Numbered from the stretch's first letter, positions 40,474 to 50,340 are shown. The stretch: DNA of 64,000 bases from Bacteroidota bacterium (GCA_018266055.1 JAFDYT010000008.1:388978-452977); one strand, 5' to 3'. The notes: generated by a model from the letters alone, not told the origin. Numbers and translations: made by a program.

Positions 40474-42564
40474 ATGAAAACAACATTGCCAACTGCCGTT
40501 GTCGTTTCAGACAACAATTTTCTGGCCTTGCCCTTGCGGGCCTACCGCCTGATGTGTATGACTAGACGTATGGCGGCGTTATACGACGAGCGTCGGGAAG
40601 TGGCGGGAAAATATGTGCACAGTACTTCGCGCGGACACGAAGCCATTCAGATCGCGGCTGGCTTTCAACTTCAGTCGTATGATTTTGCTTCGCCATATTA
40701 CCGCGACGAGGCATTGCTTCTTTCAGTAGGCATCACGCCTTTTGAATTGATGCTTCAGCTGATGGCCAAACGCGATGATCCTTTTTCGGGAGGTAGAAGT
40801 TACTACGGCCATCCGTCGTTGAGGCGCGAGGGTTTCCCTACCATTCCACATCAAAGCGCTGCTACGGGGATGCAAGCTATTCCGGCCACGGGCATGGCAC
40901 ACGGAATTGCGTACCTGGAGTCGCAAGGACTTTTGCAATCAAATCATAAGCCCGTAGTACTTTGCTCATTGGGCGACGGCTCAGTCACTGAAGGAGAAGT
41001 AGCGGAGGCACTTCAAATGGCGGTGCTTAAACATTTACCCATCGTGTATCTTATTCAGGATAACGACTGGGGAATTTCAGCTACCGGCGATGAGATGCGT
41101 GCCATGAATGCCTACGAATACGCCCTTGGATTTAAAGGACTTGAGCGGATGCAGGTAGATGGTTCAGATTTTGACGCAAGCCATGACACCATGAAGGCCG
41201 CGTTCGACTATGTTCGTAAAAACAGAGGCCCCGTACTCGTTCATGCCAAATGCCCTTTGCTCGGTCACCATACCTCTGGTGTGCGCAAAGAATGGTATCG
41301 CGGAGATAACCTGACCGAACATAGTAAGGATGATCCGTTTGGTAAATTAGAAACTTCGCTAAAGAATAAGGGCGTCTCTGAAAAAGAGTTGCGGACAATT
41401 CTTGAAGAAGCCGAGAAAGTTGTAGTAAACGACTTTGAGCGTGCCTCTCATTCTCCAGACCCCGAGGTGGACGATTTTGATTCGTATGAATTTGCCGATA
41501 CACCCATCAAAGAGGAGCGAGGCAAACGAACCGGCCATGGCAATGAGAAAATTACCATGGTGGATGCAGCCCTTCACGCCGTAGATGAAATTATGCGTCG
41601 TCATCCAGAGTCAATTTTTTATGGACAAGATGTGGGTGGGAGATTGGGCGGTGTATTTCGCGAGGCTGCTACACTCGCTCAAAAATACGGCGACCAGCGT
41701 GTGTTTAATACGCCGATTCAGGAGGCGTATATCATCGGCTCCACCGCGGGCATGAGCGCGGTGGGCGTAAAACCAATTGTTGAAATTCAGTTTGCCGATT
41801 ATTTCTGGACGGGCTTTAATCAGTTGGTGATTGAGCTGTCAAAGAGCTGCTACTTGTCGAAAGGAAAATTCCCGGTACAATCGCTCATCCGCGTGCCTGT
41901 TGGCGCCTATGGCGGAGGTGGCCCGTACCACTCAGGCAGTATTGAATCGACGTTGCTCACTATTCGTGGAATAAAAGTAGTGTACCCGTCTAATGCAGCC
42001 GACATGAAAGGACTGCTTAAGGCATCCTTTTACGATCCTAACCCGGTGATCGTGTTAGAACACAAAGGATTGTATTGGAGTAAAGTGCCCGGTACGCTTG
42101 ATGCAAAAACTATTGAGCCTGACGAAGACTATGTCATTCCGCTAGGTAAAGCCAATCGTGTGCTTGCCGCTACGGAAGAATGCATTGCTCGTGCAGAGAG
42201 CGCGGTCGTCTTAGCTTATGGCATGGGCGTGTATTGGGCTGGCGAAGCGGCGAAGAATTTTCCGGGACGTATTGAGATTCTGGATCTTCGTTCACTGAAT
42301 CCAATAGATTGGGAGGCAATAACCACTTCGGTGAAAACGCATGGCCGCGTAATGGTGCTAACCGAAGAGCCTGTGCTCAATTCTTTTGCAGAATCGCTGT
42401 CGGGGCGAATTGCAAGCCAATGTTTTAGATACCTTGATGCTCCAATTCAAATTGTTGGCTCGGCCAATGTTCCAGCCGTACCGCTTAACTTGGATCTCGA
42501 AAAAAGAATGTTGCCCAATGCCGAAAAGGTGACAACTGCATTAAACAACTTGCTGACGTATTGA
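40474..42564 (+). CDS. Fused alpha/beta E1 subunit of a 2-oxoacid (branched-chain type) dehydrogenase
   Basis: A 696-aa protein with both E1 subunits in one chain. The alpha half (~15-340) has STSRGHEAIQIAAG, ATGMAHGIAYLESQ and the thiamine-diphosphate motif SLGDGSVTEGEVAEALQMA followed by DNDWGIS. The beta half (~360-696) has MVDAALHAVDEIMRRHPES, FNTPIQEAYIIGSTAGMSAV, and a transketolase-C domain with AVVLAYGMGVYWAGEAA. Such fusions, common in Bacteroidota, decarboxylate 2-oxoisovalerate or related keto acids and pass the acyl group to lipoyl E2. No E2/E3 gene is nearby. It abuts the convergent TamL stop. Confidence 0.93.
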   Translation: MKTTLPTAVVVSDNNFLALPLRAYRLMCMTRRMAALYDERREVAGKYVHSTSRGHEAIQIAAGFQLQSYDFASPYYRDEALLLSVGITPFELMLQLMAKRDDPFSGGRSYYGHPSLRREGFPTIPHQSAATGMQAIPATGMAHGIAYLESQGLLQSNHKPVVLCSLGDGSVTEGEVAEALQMAVLKHLPIVYLIQDNDWGISATGDEMRAMNAYEYALGFKGLERMQVDGSDFDASHDTMKAAFDYVRKNRGPVLVHAKCPLLGHHTSGVRKEWYRGDNLTEHSKDDPFGKLETSLKNKGVSEKELRTILEEAEKVVVNDFERASHSPDPEVDDFDSYEFADTPIKEERGKRTGHGNEKITMVDAALHAVDEIMRRHPESIFYGQDVGGRLGGVFREAATLAQKYGDQRVFNTPIQEAYIIGSTAGMSAVGVKPIVEIQFADYFWTGFNQLVIELSKSCYLSKGKFPVQSLIRVPVGAYGGGGPYHSGSIESTLLTIRGIKVVYPSNAADMKGLLKASFYDPNPVIVLEHKGLYWSKVPGTLDAKTIEPDEDYVIPLGKANRVLAATEECIARAESAVVLAYGMGVYWAGEAAKNFPGRIEILDLRSLNPIDWEAITTSVKTHGRVMVLTEEPVLNSFAESLSGRIASQCFRYLDAPIQIVGSANVPAVPLNLDLEKRMLPNAEKVTTALNNLLTY

Positions 42565-45027
42565 TCAGAAGGGATAGCCGATTCCAATATTGTAAATCAC
42601 TGGTTCGTGATTGAAGCTGTACGGTTTCAGGAAGCTGGCATTTCCCAACACAAAGCGGCTACCGACAGGTCGCGCAGGATCCCACGCTTTCATACCGATA
42701 TCAAATCGCAGAATCAAAAAAGTGAAATCAAAACGTAGACCGAAGCCAGTGCCTACGCCAAACTCTTTATAAAATTTGTTCCATTCAAAACTGGCGTTTG
42801 GGTTGTTGGTGGTTTGCAACGCCCACACGTTGCCCGCATCAACAAACAACGCATAGTTGACAAAGCCGAATAGTTTCTGCCGCCATTCCACACTACCTTC
42901 CAGCAAGAGCTGCCCCGGTTTTTCGTAACTGTAGTTGAAATACCCGTTGGCCGGAATATTGGTACTCACTGGCGGCGGGTCAGAGCCGAGGCCCAAGCGA
43001 CGTGGTCGCCACGCACGCACACTGTTGCTACCGCCGGCAAAGAAGTTCTTTTCGTAGGGCAACACTTTATTAGGACTGTAGGCATAGCCAAATCCGGAAT
43101 TGAATCGATAAGCAAACGAACTGGTCTTGTTGATGGGTATGTTTTTACGGAAATCGAAGCTCACACGAAAATATTGGTAAGGTTCTAGCCCCTGATCGAT
43201 AATGAATTTTGGCGAATAGAGATTCAACAGTGTGCCGCCGCTTTCTATAGAAGTTCGGATGAACGTAGAATTTTTCTGCGCTACGCCGTAATTGCTATTA
43301 TACGTCATCGTAAAAATCATGCTGCTTACATACGATGGCTTGAAAGCATTGATCAGGTTGTTTCCGCGATTTTTTTGAAGAGAGATCAAGGTGTCTTGAA
43401 ATGCAGTGCTGAGTGTCGAATTAATAACGTTGAGCGTTGCCGGACTAAACGAGAATTGCAACTTGTTTTGAATACCCCAGGTATAGGTTGCCGAAACAGT
43501 GGTGATCGATCGCTGATACTCTGGGCGGTCGGTGTAGGTGTAGCCGGCCAATACTTTTGTGCGCGGGTTATTTCTGGCGTACCTGAAAGCGGCTGCGCTC
43601 CGGAATGGAAACAAAAACTGAGGGAATGTAATGGATGCATTCAGTGAGGCTTCTGTGCTTTTGTAAAAGCCCGCATCGGAAGTCACAGCCGCCACACCTT
43701 CAAACCCAAACCGGCCATTGAGCTCAAAGATTTCAAGGCCTCTGAAAATATTTCGCTTTTTAAAGTTGGTGCTGATGTACGGACCGGGAAACCCTTGCGT
43801 CACCGTTACGCCTGTTTCGTTGCCCCACGTATAGCGGTCGAGCGGACTGGTGAACAAGTTGGCAATGAATCGTCCGCCGGTAGTGTCATAGTTAAGGTTT
43901 ACAAATTTGAAATTGTCAAGGTTGGCGAGCTGGCGCTGCGTATTAAAAGTTTGTGTTCTGCTGTACAAACTGTCTTTGGAAATAAATACCCGTTGCGCCA
44001 GGATTTTCTTGCTGTAGAGATCCTCGTATGAGTTGAAGGTGATGTTGTGGTACGACGACGAATGCCTTTTTCTATTTTCTTTGCTAGAAGAAGCAGCGTC
44101 GGGTGTAAAGATGATAGAGTCAACCACAAACTGCTTGTGGTAGCCGCGCCGCGCAGGATTGAGTATTTCCAGCTGAAGTTTGATTTTGTTTTTTACTGCC
44201 GCTGTGTCGATGGCGAAATCAATGTATTGTTTGGTAAAATCGTAGTAGCCGTTGTCTTTGAGTAGTTGGTCGATGCGGTCGCGTTCTTTTCCGAGTTTGT
44301 CCTGATCGTAGGCATCGCCCTTCTTCAAAAGGCTCAACGCCGGATTTTTTTTCAGAAGCGCCAATACTTTTTGATCGGGAATATTGAAAAAGATGGTGTC
44401 GTAAATAAATGAAGGTCCGGGCAAAATAGTGTACGTCACCGATACACGTTTCTTTTTCAGTAGGGTAGAGTCGGTCTTCACATTCGCCTTGAAATATCCT
44501 TTGTTAAAAAGATAGGTGGAGATTTTGTTTTTGGTGAGGGTCATGGCTGCCGTATCAAAAATGGTAAGCGGTTCGCCCCACTGCATGAACATGTTACCGT
44601 TGTCAATCTTTTTGGTGATGGCATCTACCGCATTTTGTTTCCGGTATTGCAGGTTGCTGATGCGCTTTTGTTTTTTGGTAGCCGCGATTTTGCGGTCAAA
44701 CTTGGCTTCGATCCTGGCCTTTTTGGCAATGAACTTGTCTTTATTGAACTTCTTCTTTCCGAGATTATACATACCGACCGAAAAACTCAGTGGCAGAAAC
44801 CCGATTCGCCCGTTCGTTTTCTGAACATATAGGTTTCGAAGCTCTTCACGGGAAATACCTTTGGGCGCCTTGACGGTTTGGTAGTACAGCAACTTTTCAT
44901 TTTCTTGAAGACGCTTTGTGCCCAGACAACCGCTGACGACGGCAGTGATCACCAAAAGGCCGGCACATCGCCTCAATGATTTACTTAATGAAGGTGAAAT
45001 GGTCTCCAAATCGAAAATAAAATTCAT
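42565..45027 (-). CDS. tamL: TamL: BamA/TamA-family outer membrane lipoprotein
   Basis: A ~820-aa Omp85 protein with a lipoprotein signal (LLVITAVVSGCLG). A periplasmic region with POTRA-like units (YLFNKGYFKANVKTDSTL, RIDQLLKDNGYYDFTKQ) precedes a 16-strand-type barrel that begins about residue 400. The barrel shows FFAGGSNSVRAWRPRRLG, the Omp85 RGF-like loop, FVDAGNVWAL, the GTGFGLRFDFTFLILRFDIG motif and a terminal Phe. A lipidated BamA relative is called TamL in Bacteroidota and pairs with TamB in envelope assembly; TamB is not in the window. The ATG at 45027 overlaps the start region of the divergent methyltransferase gene by 29 bases. Confidence 0.9.
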   Translation of the reverse strand: MNFIFDLETISPSLSKSLRRCAGLLVITAVVSGCLGTKRLQENEKLLYYQTVKAPKGISREELRNLYVQKTNGRIGFLPLSFSVGMYNLGKKKFNKDKFIAKKARIEAKFDRKIAATKKQKRISNLQYRKQNAVDAITKKIDNGNMFMQWGEPLTIFDTAAMTLTKNKISTYLFNKGYFKANVKTDSTLLKKKRVSVTYTILPGPSFIYDTIFFNIPDQKVLALLKKNPALSLLKKGDAYDQDKLGKERDRIDQLLKDNGYYDFTKQYIDFAIDTAAVKNKIKLQLEILNPARRGYHKQFVVDSIIFTPDAASSSKENRKRHSSSYHNITFNSYEDLYSKKILAQRVFISKDSLYSRTQTFNTQRQLANLDNFKFVNLNYDTTGGRFIANLFTSPLDRYTWGNETGVTVTQGFPGPYISTNFKKRNIFRGLEIFELNGRFGFEGVAAVTSDAGFYKSTEASLNASITFPQFLFPFRSAAAFRYARNNPRTKVLAGYTYTDRPEYQRSITTVSATYTWGIQNKLQFSFSPATLNVINSTLSTAFQDTLISLQKNRGNNLINAFKPSYVSSMIFTMTYNSNYGVAQKNSTFIRTSIESGGTLLNLYSPKFIIDQGLEPYQYFRVSFDFRKNIPINKTSSFAYRFNSGFGYAYSPNKVLPYEKNFFAGGSNSVRAWRPRRLGLGSDPPPVSTNIPANGYFNYSYEKPGQLLLEGSVEWRQKLFGFVNYALFVDAGNVWALQTTNNPNASFEWNKFYKEFGVGTGFGLRFDFTFLILRFDIGMKAWDPARPVGSRFVLGNASFLKPYSFNHEPVIYNIGIGYPF

Positions 45028-45742
45028 CAAATCCCTGCAAGTAAAGAAATACCGAAAACAGGAACAATCTTTTGTGGTAGAAGGAGCAAAAAGTGTGACC
45101 GAACTTCTGCACTCGGATTTTGAGATTGTCTGGCTTGCAGGGCGCGAAGACTTTATCACGCGCCATCAGGTGCTGCTAGATCGCAAGCGTATTGAAACCG
45201 TCGTGGCTACCGAATCAGAGCTATCGCAGGTGGGCACTTTTCAAACCAATGATGCCGCTATTGCCATTGCGCGGATGAAGGAGAACAAACCGCCAATGCT
45301 AAATGAGACCTATTGCTTGGCGCTGGACGACTTGCGCGACCCCGGCAATGTGGGCACCATTATCCGCACGGCCGACTGGTATGGCATAAAAACGATAATC
45401 GCCTCCGAAGAAACGGCCGACTTTTACAATCCCAAAACCATCAGCGCTACCATGGGCTCTTTTTGCCGCGTCAATGTGTTTTACACCGATCTGGTGAGTT
45501 TCCTTCGTACTAGTAAATTGCCTGTGTATGGTGCGTTCATGAATGGCACCGACGTTCACGAGGTCAATTTTGGAAAGGGTGGGATAGTGGTGATCGGAAA
45601 TGAATCCAACGGAATATCTGATGCCGTGGGTCAGCTCGTGACTCAGCGAATTACCATCCCGCGCATTGGAGGAGCAGAGTCGCTGAATGCCGCCATTGCT
45701 ACCGGCATTGTGCTTGACACGATTTTCTATTCAAAAAAATGA
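44999..45742 (+). CDS. TrmH/SpoU-family RNA 2'-O-methyltransferase
   Basis: A 247-aa enzyme starting at ATG 44999 (MVSKSKIKFIKSLQVKKYRK is the usual N-terminus). The N-terminal substrate-binding part has QSFVVEGAKSVTELL; the SPOUT knot has ALDDLRDPGNVGTIIRTADW (motif I), VVIGNESNGIS (motif II) and IPRIGGAESLNAAIATGIVL (motif III), with the SAM-binding loops complete. It probably methylates 23S rRNA or tRNA ribose. Its first 29 bases overlap the start of tamL on the opposite strand, and its end overlaps the convergent yhhQ gene by 12 bases. Confidence 0.94.
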   Translation: MVSKSKIKFIKSLQVKKYRKQEQSFVVEGAKSVTELLHSDFEIVWLAGREDFITRHQVLLDRKRIETVVATESELSQVGTFQTNDAAIAIARMKENKPPMLNETYCLALDDLRDPGNVGTIIRTADWYGIKTIIASEETADFYNPKTISATMGSFCRVNVFYTDLVSFLRTSKLPVYGAFMNGTDVHEVNFGKGGIVVIGNESNGISDAVGQLVTQRITIPRIGGAESLNAAIATGIVLDTIFYSKK

Positions 45743-46516
45743 GCTGCTTTGGTTGGCTGATTCTTCTGAAAGTTTCTCGGCGTCTTCTTTGCCTAGATAT
45801 TTATCAATGATGTAATGCCCGGCGTAAATTAAGGGCGTCAGTAAAATGGCAACAGTGAATTTATAGAGGTAGTTTGTGATGCCGATGGCCACGATCTGTC
45901 CGTTGGAAAAGATTCCAGAAAAGGCGAGGTAAAGCACTACAAAACTATCGATGAACTGCGAGACTAGAGTCGAGCCGGTGGCGCGAAGCCAAAGCATTTT
46001 GCTGCCGGTAATCTTCCGTAGCTTCTGAAACACAAAAACGTCAACCAATTGCCCGATCAGAAACGCTGCCAACGAGGCGACAATAATTCGCTGGCCTTGC
46101 CCCAGAATTTTATTGAAGGCAAAGTCCATGTTGAAATAATTCCCTGCTGCGTCTTTGCTGTTCGCCTCCATCCACCATTGGGCGGGCGGCAACTTCATGG
46201 TGAGAAAAATAACGAGGAACGAATACGCGATGAATATGGCAGCCAGATAGCTGATCCGCTTCACTCCGGGTTTACCGAAATATTCGTTGATCAGATCAGA
46301 AGTGATGAACACTACCGGCCAGATCACCGCGCCTGCGGTCAGGTTAAAATCCATGACAAAGCCAAAGATGTTCAGATGAGCCGGGTCGAGGCCAAGTGTC
46401 TGTTCGCCTGAAAAAATTTTCACGCCGATCAACTCGGCGACAATGGCATTGGTCAGAAAAATTCCGGCAAGGACTACAAACAGCGTGTGTCTTTTTTGTT
46501 CGGGCGTTTTATTCAC
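45731..46516 (-). CDS. yhhQ: Queuosine precursor transporter (YhhQ/VUT family)
   Basis: A 261-aa inner-membrane protein with about six hydrophobic segments: LFVVLAGIFLTNAIVAEL, GAVIWPVVFITSDLINEYFG, SYLAAIFIAYSFLVIFL, IIVASLAAFLIGQLVDVFVF, LVSQFIDSFVVLYLAFSG, LLTPLIYAGHYII. The signature TSDLINEYFG and the RATGSTLVSQFIDS helix define the VUT family, which imports queuine or preQ1-type precursors. No queuosine gene is adjacent. It ends in overlap with the methyltransferase gene. Confidence 0.9.
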   Translation of the reverse strand: MNKTPEQKRHTLFVVLAGIFLTNAIVAELIGVKIFSGEQTLGLDPAHLNIFGFVMDFNLTAGAVIWPVVFITSDLINEYFGKPGVKRISYLAAIFIAYSFLVIFLTMKLPPAQWWMEANSKDAAGNYFNMDFAFNKILGQGQRIIVASLAAFLIGQLVDVFVFQKLRKITGSKMLWLRATGSTLVSQFIDSFVVLYLAFSGIFSNGQIVAIGITNYLYKFTVAILLTPLIYAGHYIIDKYLGKEDAEKLSEESANQSSSFF

Positions 46517-46531
46517 AAGGTAAATATAACC

Positions 46532-47449
46532 TCAATCGGCTAAAGTAAAAGTCTCACCTTCCTGCGCGAGATCTGTATTTTTAAATTTAGATCTTGCTTC
46601 CAGCAACAGCTGATTCAGGTCTTTGTAGCGCGCAGAGAAATGCCCGATGAGCAATTTTTTAACTTGTGCCGCCGCCGCAATTTCACCGGCCTGCGCGGCG
46701 GTACTGTGCTTTGTTTCTATGGCTTTGTTTAAGTCTGCAGTAACAAAAGTGGCCTCGTGGTATAACAAATCTACCCCAGCGATCTGGCTGACCATGGCTT
46801 CATTCAACGCTGTGTCAGAGCAGTATGCATACGAAAGGGAAGGCCTCGCCGGAATGGTCAGTTCTTCATATCGGTAAATGGTATTGCCATTTTCGTCCAC
46901 AATGTTTTCGCCAGCTTTCAATTGTAAAATCTGAGCTGAGGTAATGCCGCCTACCAGTTTCTCTTTGTTGATTCGCCTGGGTTTTTGTTTTTCCCTGAAA
47001 AGGAAACCGGAGCAATCCAGCTTATGTTTCAACGGAATGGATTCCACCGTCACGGCGCTGTCTTCCATCAGCAGTTGAATACGCGTGGTGTCCACCGTGT
47101 GGAACACGATTTTATAGTTGAGTACCGACTTCGAATATTTCAACTGAAGTGTAATGATCTCGTCGAGGCCGGCCGGTGCGTAAAGATGTAAGTCGGCGGT
47201 GCGCTTGTTGAGGTGCATCGAAAAAAGCAGCGGCATCAACCCCAGGTAATGATCGCCGTGCAGGTGACTGATAAAGACGTGATCTATTTTTGGAATGGAA
47301 AGCTGAAACCTGGAGAGCTGCATTTGCGCACCTTCGCCGCAGTCGATCAGAAAATACCGGTTTTGTAATTCAAGGTATTGACACGAAGTAAACCTTCCGA
47401 TCGCCGGTAAGGCAGCACTTGATCCGAGAATAGTAAGGTTAAGAGACAA
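46532..47449 (-). CDS. rnz: Ribonuclease Z
   Basis: A 305-aa metallo-beta-lactamase-fold endonuclease that matures tRNA 3' ends. ILGSSAALPAIGR opens the fold; LIDCGEGAQMQLSRF is the conserved loop; the zinc motif SHLHGDHYLGLMPLL (His62-His67) is intact, with SLSYAYCSDTALNEA (Asp), LYHEATF and the C-terminal LIGHFSARY completing the site. Length fits bacterial RNase Z (short form). The STAS gene lies 21 bases upstream on the same strand. Relevant to the tRNAs nearby, whose CCA ends are not encoded. Confidence 0.95.
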   Translation of the reverse strand: MSLNLTILGSSAALPAIGRFTSCQYLELQNRYFLIDCGEGAQMQLSRFQLSIPKIDHVFISHLHGDHYLGLMPLLFSMHLNKRTADLHLYAPAGLDEIITLQLKYSKSVLNYKIVFHTVDTTRIQLLMEDSAVTVESIPLKHKLDCSGFLFREKQKPRRINKEKLVGGITSAQILQLKAGENIVDENGNTIYRYEELTIPARPSLSYAYCSDTALNEAMVSQIAGVDLLYHEATFVTADLNKAIETKHSTAAQAGEIAAAAQVKKLLIGHFSARYKDLNQLLLEARSKFKNTDLAQEGETFTLAD

Positions 47450-47470
47450 AAATTAACGGATGATTTTCGG

Positions 47471-47842
47471 CTAATCCTTTTTCATGTCTTTCTCAATCTC
47501 GTGCATGAATACGGCATCTACACCTTCTTCTACTGTCGGGAGAATGGTAAGCACGCTGTCAAGCTGAGAGATCTTGATCAACTTCATAGTGTGATCAGAA
47601 AGACACGCTAACACAAAAATTCCCTCGTCTTCCTGAAGGATTCGGTTGCCAACCAGCAGGGCGCTGAGGCCCGAAGAGTCGGTGTATTTTACTTCACTGA
47701 GGTCGAGGATTACGTTCCGAACTCCTTCGGCATGAAGTGTAACCATTTCAGACTTAAGCTGCGGCGCTACATTGGAATCTAACTTCTCTTCGTGGAGGCG
47801 TACCAGGGTGTATTTCTCCTGCTTGTCGATGGTGTACTTCAT
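47471..47842 (-). CDS. STAS-domain anti-anti-sigma factor-like protein
   Basis: A 123-aa single-domain STAS protein. LDLSEVKYTDSSGLSALL (46-63) is the phosphorylation loop, with Ser56/Ser57 matching the residue that is phosphorylated in SpoIIAA/RsbV. VRNVILDLS and LIKISQLDSVLTI fit the rest of the fold. No anti-sigma kinase is adjacent. It lies between purC and rnz on the same strand, 27 and 21 bases from them, so it may share their transcript. Confidence 0.9.
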   Translation of the reverse strand: MKYTIDKQEKYTLVRLHEEKLDSNVAPQLKSEMVTLHAEGVRNVILDLSEVKYTDSSGLSALLVGNRILQEDEGIFVLACLSDHTMKLIKISQLDSVLTILPTVEEGVDAVFMHEIEKDMKKD

Positions 47843-47869
47843 GGTATAAAAATGGAATTTCGCTCTAAA

Positions 47870-48811
47870 TTAGCTCAAAATTATTGAATTAGCGATACTA
47901 GCTTCGATTCGCCCCAAAATCTTGGAGTAATCAATTTCGCCGATCGATTCACCAATTACCTGGCGGTAAAGTTCCTTGTAACGATCTGAAATAATCTTGA
48001 TTATTTCGTCGCTCATTTGGGGTGGCGTCTGGCCCTCTTTTCCCTGAAAGCCGTTCTCAATCAGCCATTGCCGCACAAACTCTTTGGAAAGTTGCTTTTG
48101 TGATTCGTTGGCACGCTGGCGCCTCTCGTAGCCGTCTTTGTAGAAGTAGCGCGACGAGTCTGGGGTGTGTACTTCGTCGATCAGGTAGATGTTGTTTTTG
48201 TGTTTTCCAAACTCATATTTGGTATCTACCAGAATGAGGCTGCGCTGGGCGGCAAGTTCCGTGCCGATGGCAAACAAACGGTATGAATAGTCTTCCATTT
48301 GTTTATACTCTTCCTTCGTTACGATGCCTCGCGCAATAATATCTTCTTTTGAAATGTCTTCGTCGTGGCCTACGGTTGCTTTGGTGGTCGGTGTAATGAT
48401 CGGCTGGGGCAATCTGTCATTTTCCTTCAACCCTTCCGGAAGGGGGACGCCACAGATTTTGCGCTTGCCGGCTTTGTATTCGCGCCAAGCGTGCCCGGCC
48501 AGATAGCCGCGTATCACCATTTCTACAGGAAAAGGTTCACAGCGAAGACCAATAGTTACATTAGGATCAGGTGTAGCCAGCACCCAGTTGGGCACCACGT
48601 CGCGAGTAGCATAGAGGTTGAACGCTGCAATTTGATTGAGTACCCGTCCCTTGTCGGGAATGGCTCGCGGCAACACTACATCAAAAGCTGAAATCCGGTC
48701 GGTGGCCACCATGGCCATTTTTTCGCCGAAGTAATATACGTCTCTTACTTTGCCCCGATAAAAGCCTGTCTGGCCTTTAAACTGGAAATTGGTCTCTTTG
48801 ATGGCTTGCAT
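47870..48811 (-). CDS. purC: Phosphoribosylaminoimidazole-succinocarboxamide synthase
   Basis: A 313-aa enzyme of purine biosynthesis joining aspartate to [24 protein letters not shown] opens the ATP-grasp-like fold; [39 protein letters not shown], and [15 protein letters not shown] with [15 protein letters not shown] follow. Sequence is closest to the long (eukaryote-like) SAICAR synthase form of ~300 aa rather than the ~240-aa E. coli type. ATG 48811 is chosen over a GTG two codons upstream. Confidence 0.96.
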   Translation of the reverse strand: MQAIKETNFQFKGQTGFYRGKVRDVYYFGEKMAMVATDRISAFDVVLPRAIPDKGRVLNQIAAFNLYATRDVVPNWVLATPDPNVTIGLRCEPFPVEMVIRGYLAGHAWREYKAGKRKICGVPLPEGLKENDRLPQPIITPTTKATVGHDEDISKEDIIARGIVTKEEYKQMEDYSYRLFAIGTELAAQRSLILVDTKYEFGKHKNNIYLIDEVHTPDSSRYFYKDGYERRQRANESQKQLSKEFVRQWLIENGFQGKEGQTPPQMSDEIIKIISDRYKELYRQVIGESIGEIDYSKILGRIEASIANSIILS

Positions 48812-48869
48812 TTGCACACTGAAGTTTGTGGCAAATTAAGAACCTTTGTCGAGAACTGGTTCTAGTCAA

Positions 48870-50189
48870 TTATTTTTTTTCTTTCTCCGGGGTGCTCATC
48901 AGAATTCCAGCTCTGAAGGTGAGCGTTTTGATCACGTTGCCCTGCTCGTCAAATTCCTTCCAGACTTTATGTTTTTTGTTGGCCACGTATTCGCCCTGCT
49001 CTTTCATTTTTCCATTTGGCCAATAGCTGGTGTATAGCCCGTGCATGCGGTTGGCTCTGAAGTCGCACTCGCTCAGCAGCTTTCCGTTCTCATAAAAGTT
49101 TTTTACCGGACCGGTAATCAGGTTAAAGAGCCAGGTTTCTTCCGTTTTCTTTTCTCCTCCCGGATAGTAAGTGGTGCGCAAGCCGCTGAGCTGGCCGTCG
49201 AGATAGTTTTCTTTCAGAGATAACGTCTTTCCATCGGTTGCATAAAAATACCACGTGCCGTGGGGTTTGCCCTGGCGGAAATTTTTCTCAAACAATTTAA
49301 GGCCGGTGCTGTCGTATTCTTCTACCTGGCTGTCGATTCCGTTAAACGCAAATTGCTCTTTGGTTTTCACCTTGCCGTTTGGATGGAAGTCGGTGTTGGT
49401 GCCAGTCTTCGAGCCCATGTTAAAGGTATAATCGTGACGGATTTTTCCATTCGGATAATAACCAATGTTGCTGTCGTGGAGTTTGCCGTACATGAAATGG
49501 CCTTTCAGCAGCAGGTGGCCGGCTGGATCGTAGCTCATAAAGTCGCCGAGCTTTTCGCCGTCTTTAATTGTATAGATCAGCTCCAGTTGGCTGTTGGGAA
49601 AATAGGTTTTGTAAAATCCGCTAATGAATCCGTCTTTGTAATTGGCTTCGGTTTCCAATACACCGGTTTCATAAAATGTTTTAGTTACGCCGTTTGGCTT
49701 TTGGTTTTTGTATGTGATTTCTTTTCTGATTTTCCCTGACGGGTAATATTCTTTCACAAATCCTTCGGGCTTACCTTTTACAAACATTCCTTCCTGCTTC
49801 AGCAGTCCGGAAGGGAAGTACGACTTCACGCTGTCTACCAGCAAGTTGTTTTGATAATACGCAGTTTGGATGGGTTTGCCCTTTTCGTCAAACACTTGCA
49901 CTTCGCCGTGGCGCATTCCGTTTTCGTAATTGATTTTGCGAATCAGCGTGCCGTTTTGGTGGTACTCGTAGAACGTCCCGGAGCGCACGCCATTCACAAA
50001 CGTTCCTTCAATGGCCAGCTTGCCGTTAGGAAAATACTTGCGGTATTTTCCTTCCATGGTCTGGTTTTCATCGATTACAAAATAGTCTTCCGATATTCTG
50101 GTTTTGGCTGCGTCGTAAAAGGTTTTAATTTCCTTTTGAGCAGCAGCAGTGGAGCAGATGAAAAAAAGGAAAATGGAAAGGTGCCTCAT
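48870..50189 (-). CDS. Exported YwqK-family (MORN-variant) repeat protein
   Basis: A 439-aa protein starting at ATG 50189 with signal peptide RHLSIFLFFICSTAAAQ. From about residue 40 to 430 it is almost entirely ~23-residue MORN-variant repeats of the pattern Y-P-N-G-K-L/I-x-E-G-x-[YF]-x-N-G-x-x-x-G: for example YRKYFPNGKLAIEGTFVNG, KSYFPSGLLKQEGMFVKG and YTSYWPNGKMKEQGEYVANK, about sixteen in all. Databases call these YwqK-family antitoxin repeats, but the protein is exported and has no adjacent toxin, so that label should not be taken literally. A binding or scaffold role in the envelope is the most that can be inferred. Confidence 0.85.
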   Translation of the reverse strand: MRHLSIFLFFICSTAAAQKEIKTFYDAAKTRISEDYFVIDENQTMEGKYRKYFPNGKLAIEGTFVNGVRSGTFYEYHQNGTLIRKINYENGMRHGEVQVFDEKGKPIQTAYYQNNLLVDSVKSYFPSGLLKQEGMFVKGKPEGFVKEYYPSGKIRKEITYKNQKPNGVTKTFYETGVLETEANYKDGFISGFYKTYFPNSQLELIYTIKDGEKLGDFMSYDPAGHLLLKGHFMYGKLHDSNIGYYPNGKIRHDYTFNMGSKTGTNTDFHPNGKVKTKEQFAFNGIDSQVEEYDSTGLKLFEKNFRQGKPHGTWYFYATDGKTLSLKENYLDGQLSGLRTTYYPGGEKKTEETWLFNLITGPVKNFYENGKLLSECDFRANRMHGLYTSYWPNGKMKEQGEYVANKKHKVWKEFDEQGNVIKTLTFRAGILMSTPEKEKK

Positions 50190-50287
50190 ATCCGGATGAA
50201 ATCTTTGAATGCTTGATAACGACTCGATGGGCTGCGAAGTATTTTTTATGCCAGAATGAAATTGCAAAACGCGAAGGTAAAATAAAA

Positions 50288-50322
50288 CGGGCTGAAGAAA
50301 TTTTAATTTTTTCTTCAGCCCG
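50288..50322 (-). terminator. Strong terminator after the thiolase gene
   Basis: CGGGCTGAAGAAA (50288-50300) pairs over 13 bases with TTTCTTCAGCCCG (50310-50322) around a 9-base AT loop; on the minus strand TTTTATTTT follows. It is 18 bases after the thiolase stop. Confidence 0.9.
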
Positions 50323-50340
50323 GATTAAGATTACGTGATT

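Noticed and set aside
49260-49739. A plus-strand frame of 159 codons opposite the YwqK-repeat gene
   Set aside because: It is antisense to a repeat protein with strong family features and has no domain of its own.
48870-50189. The YwqK-repeat protein as part of a toxin-antitoxin pair
   Set aside because: It is exported, has about sixteen repeats and no toxin-like neighbour; the family name is misleading here.
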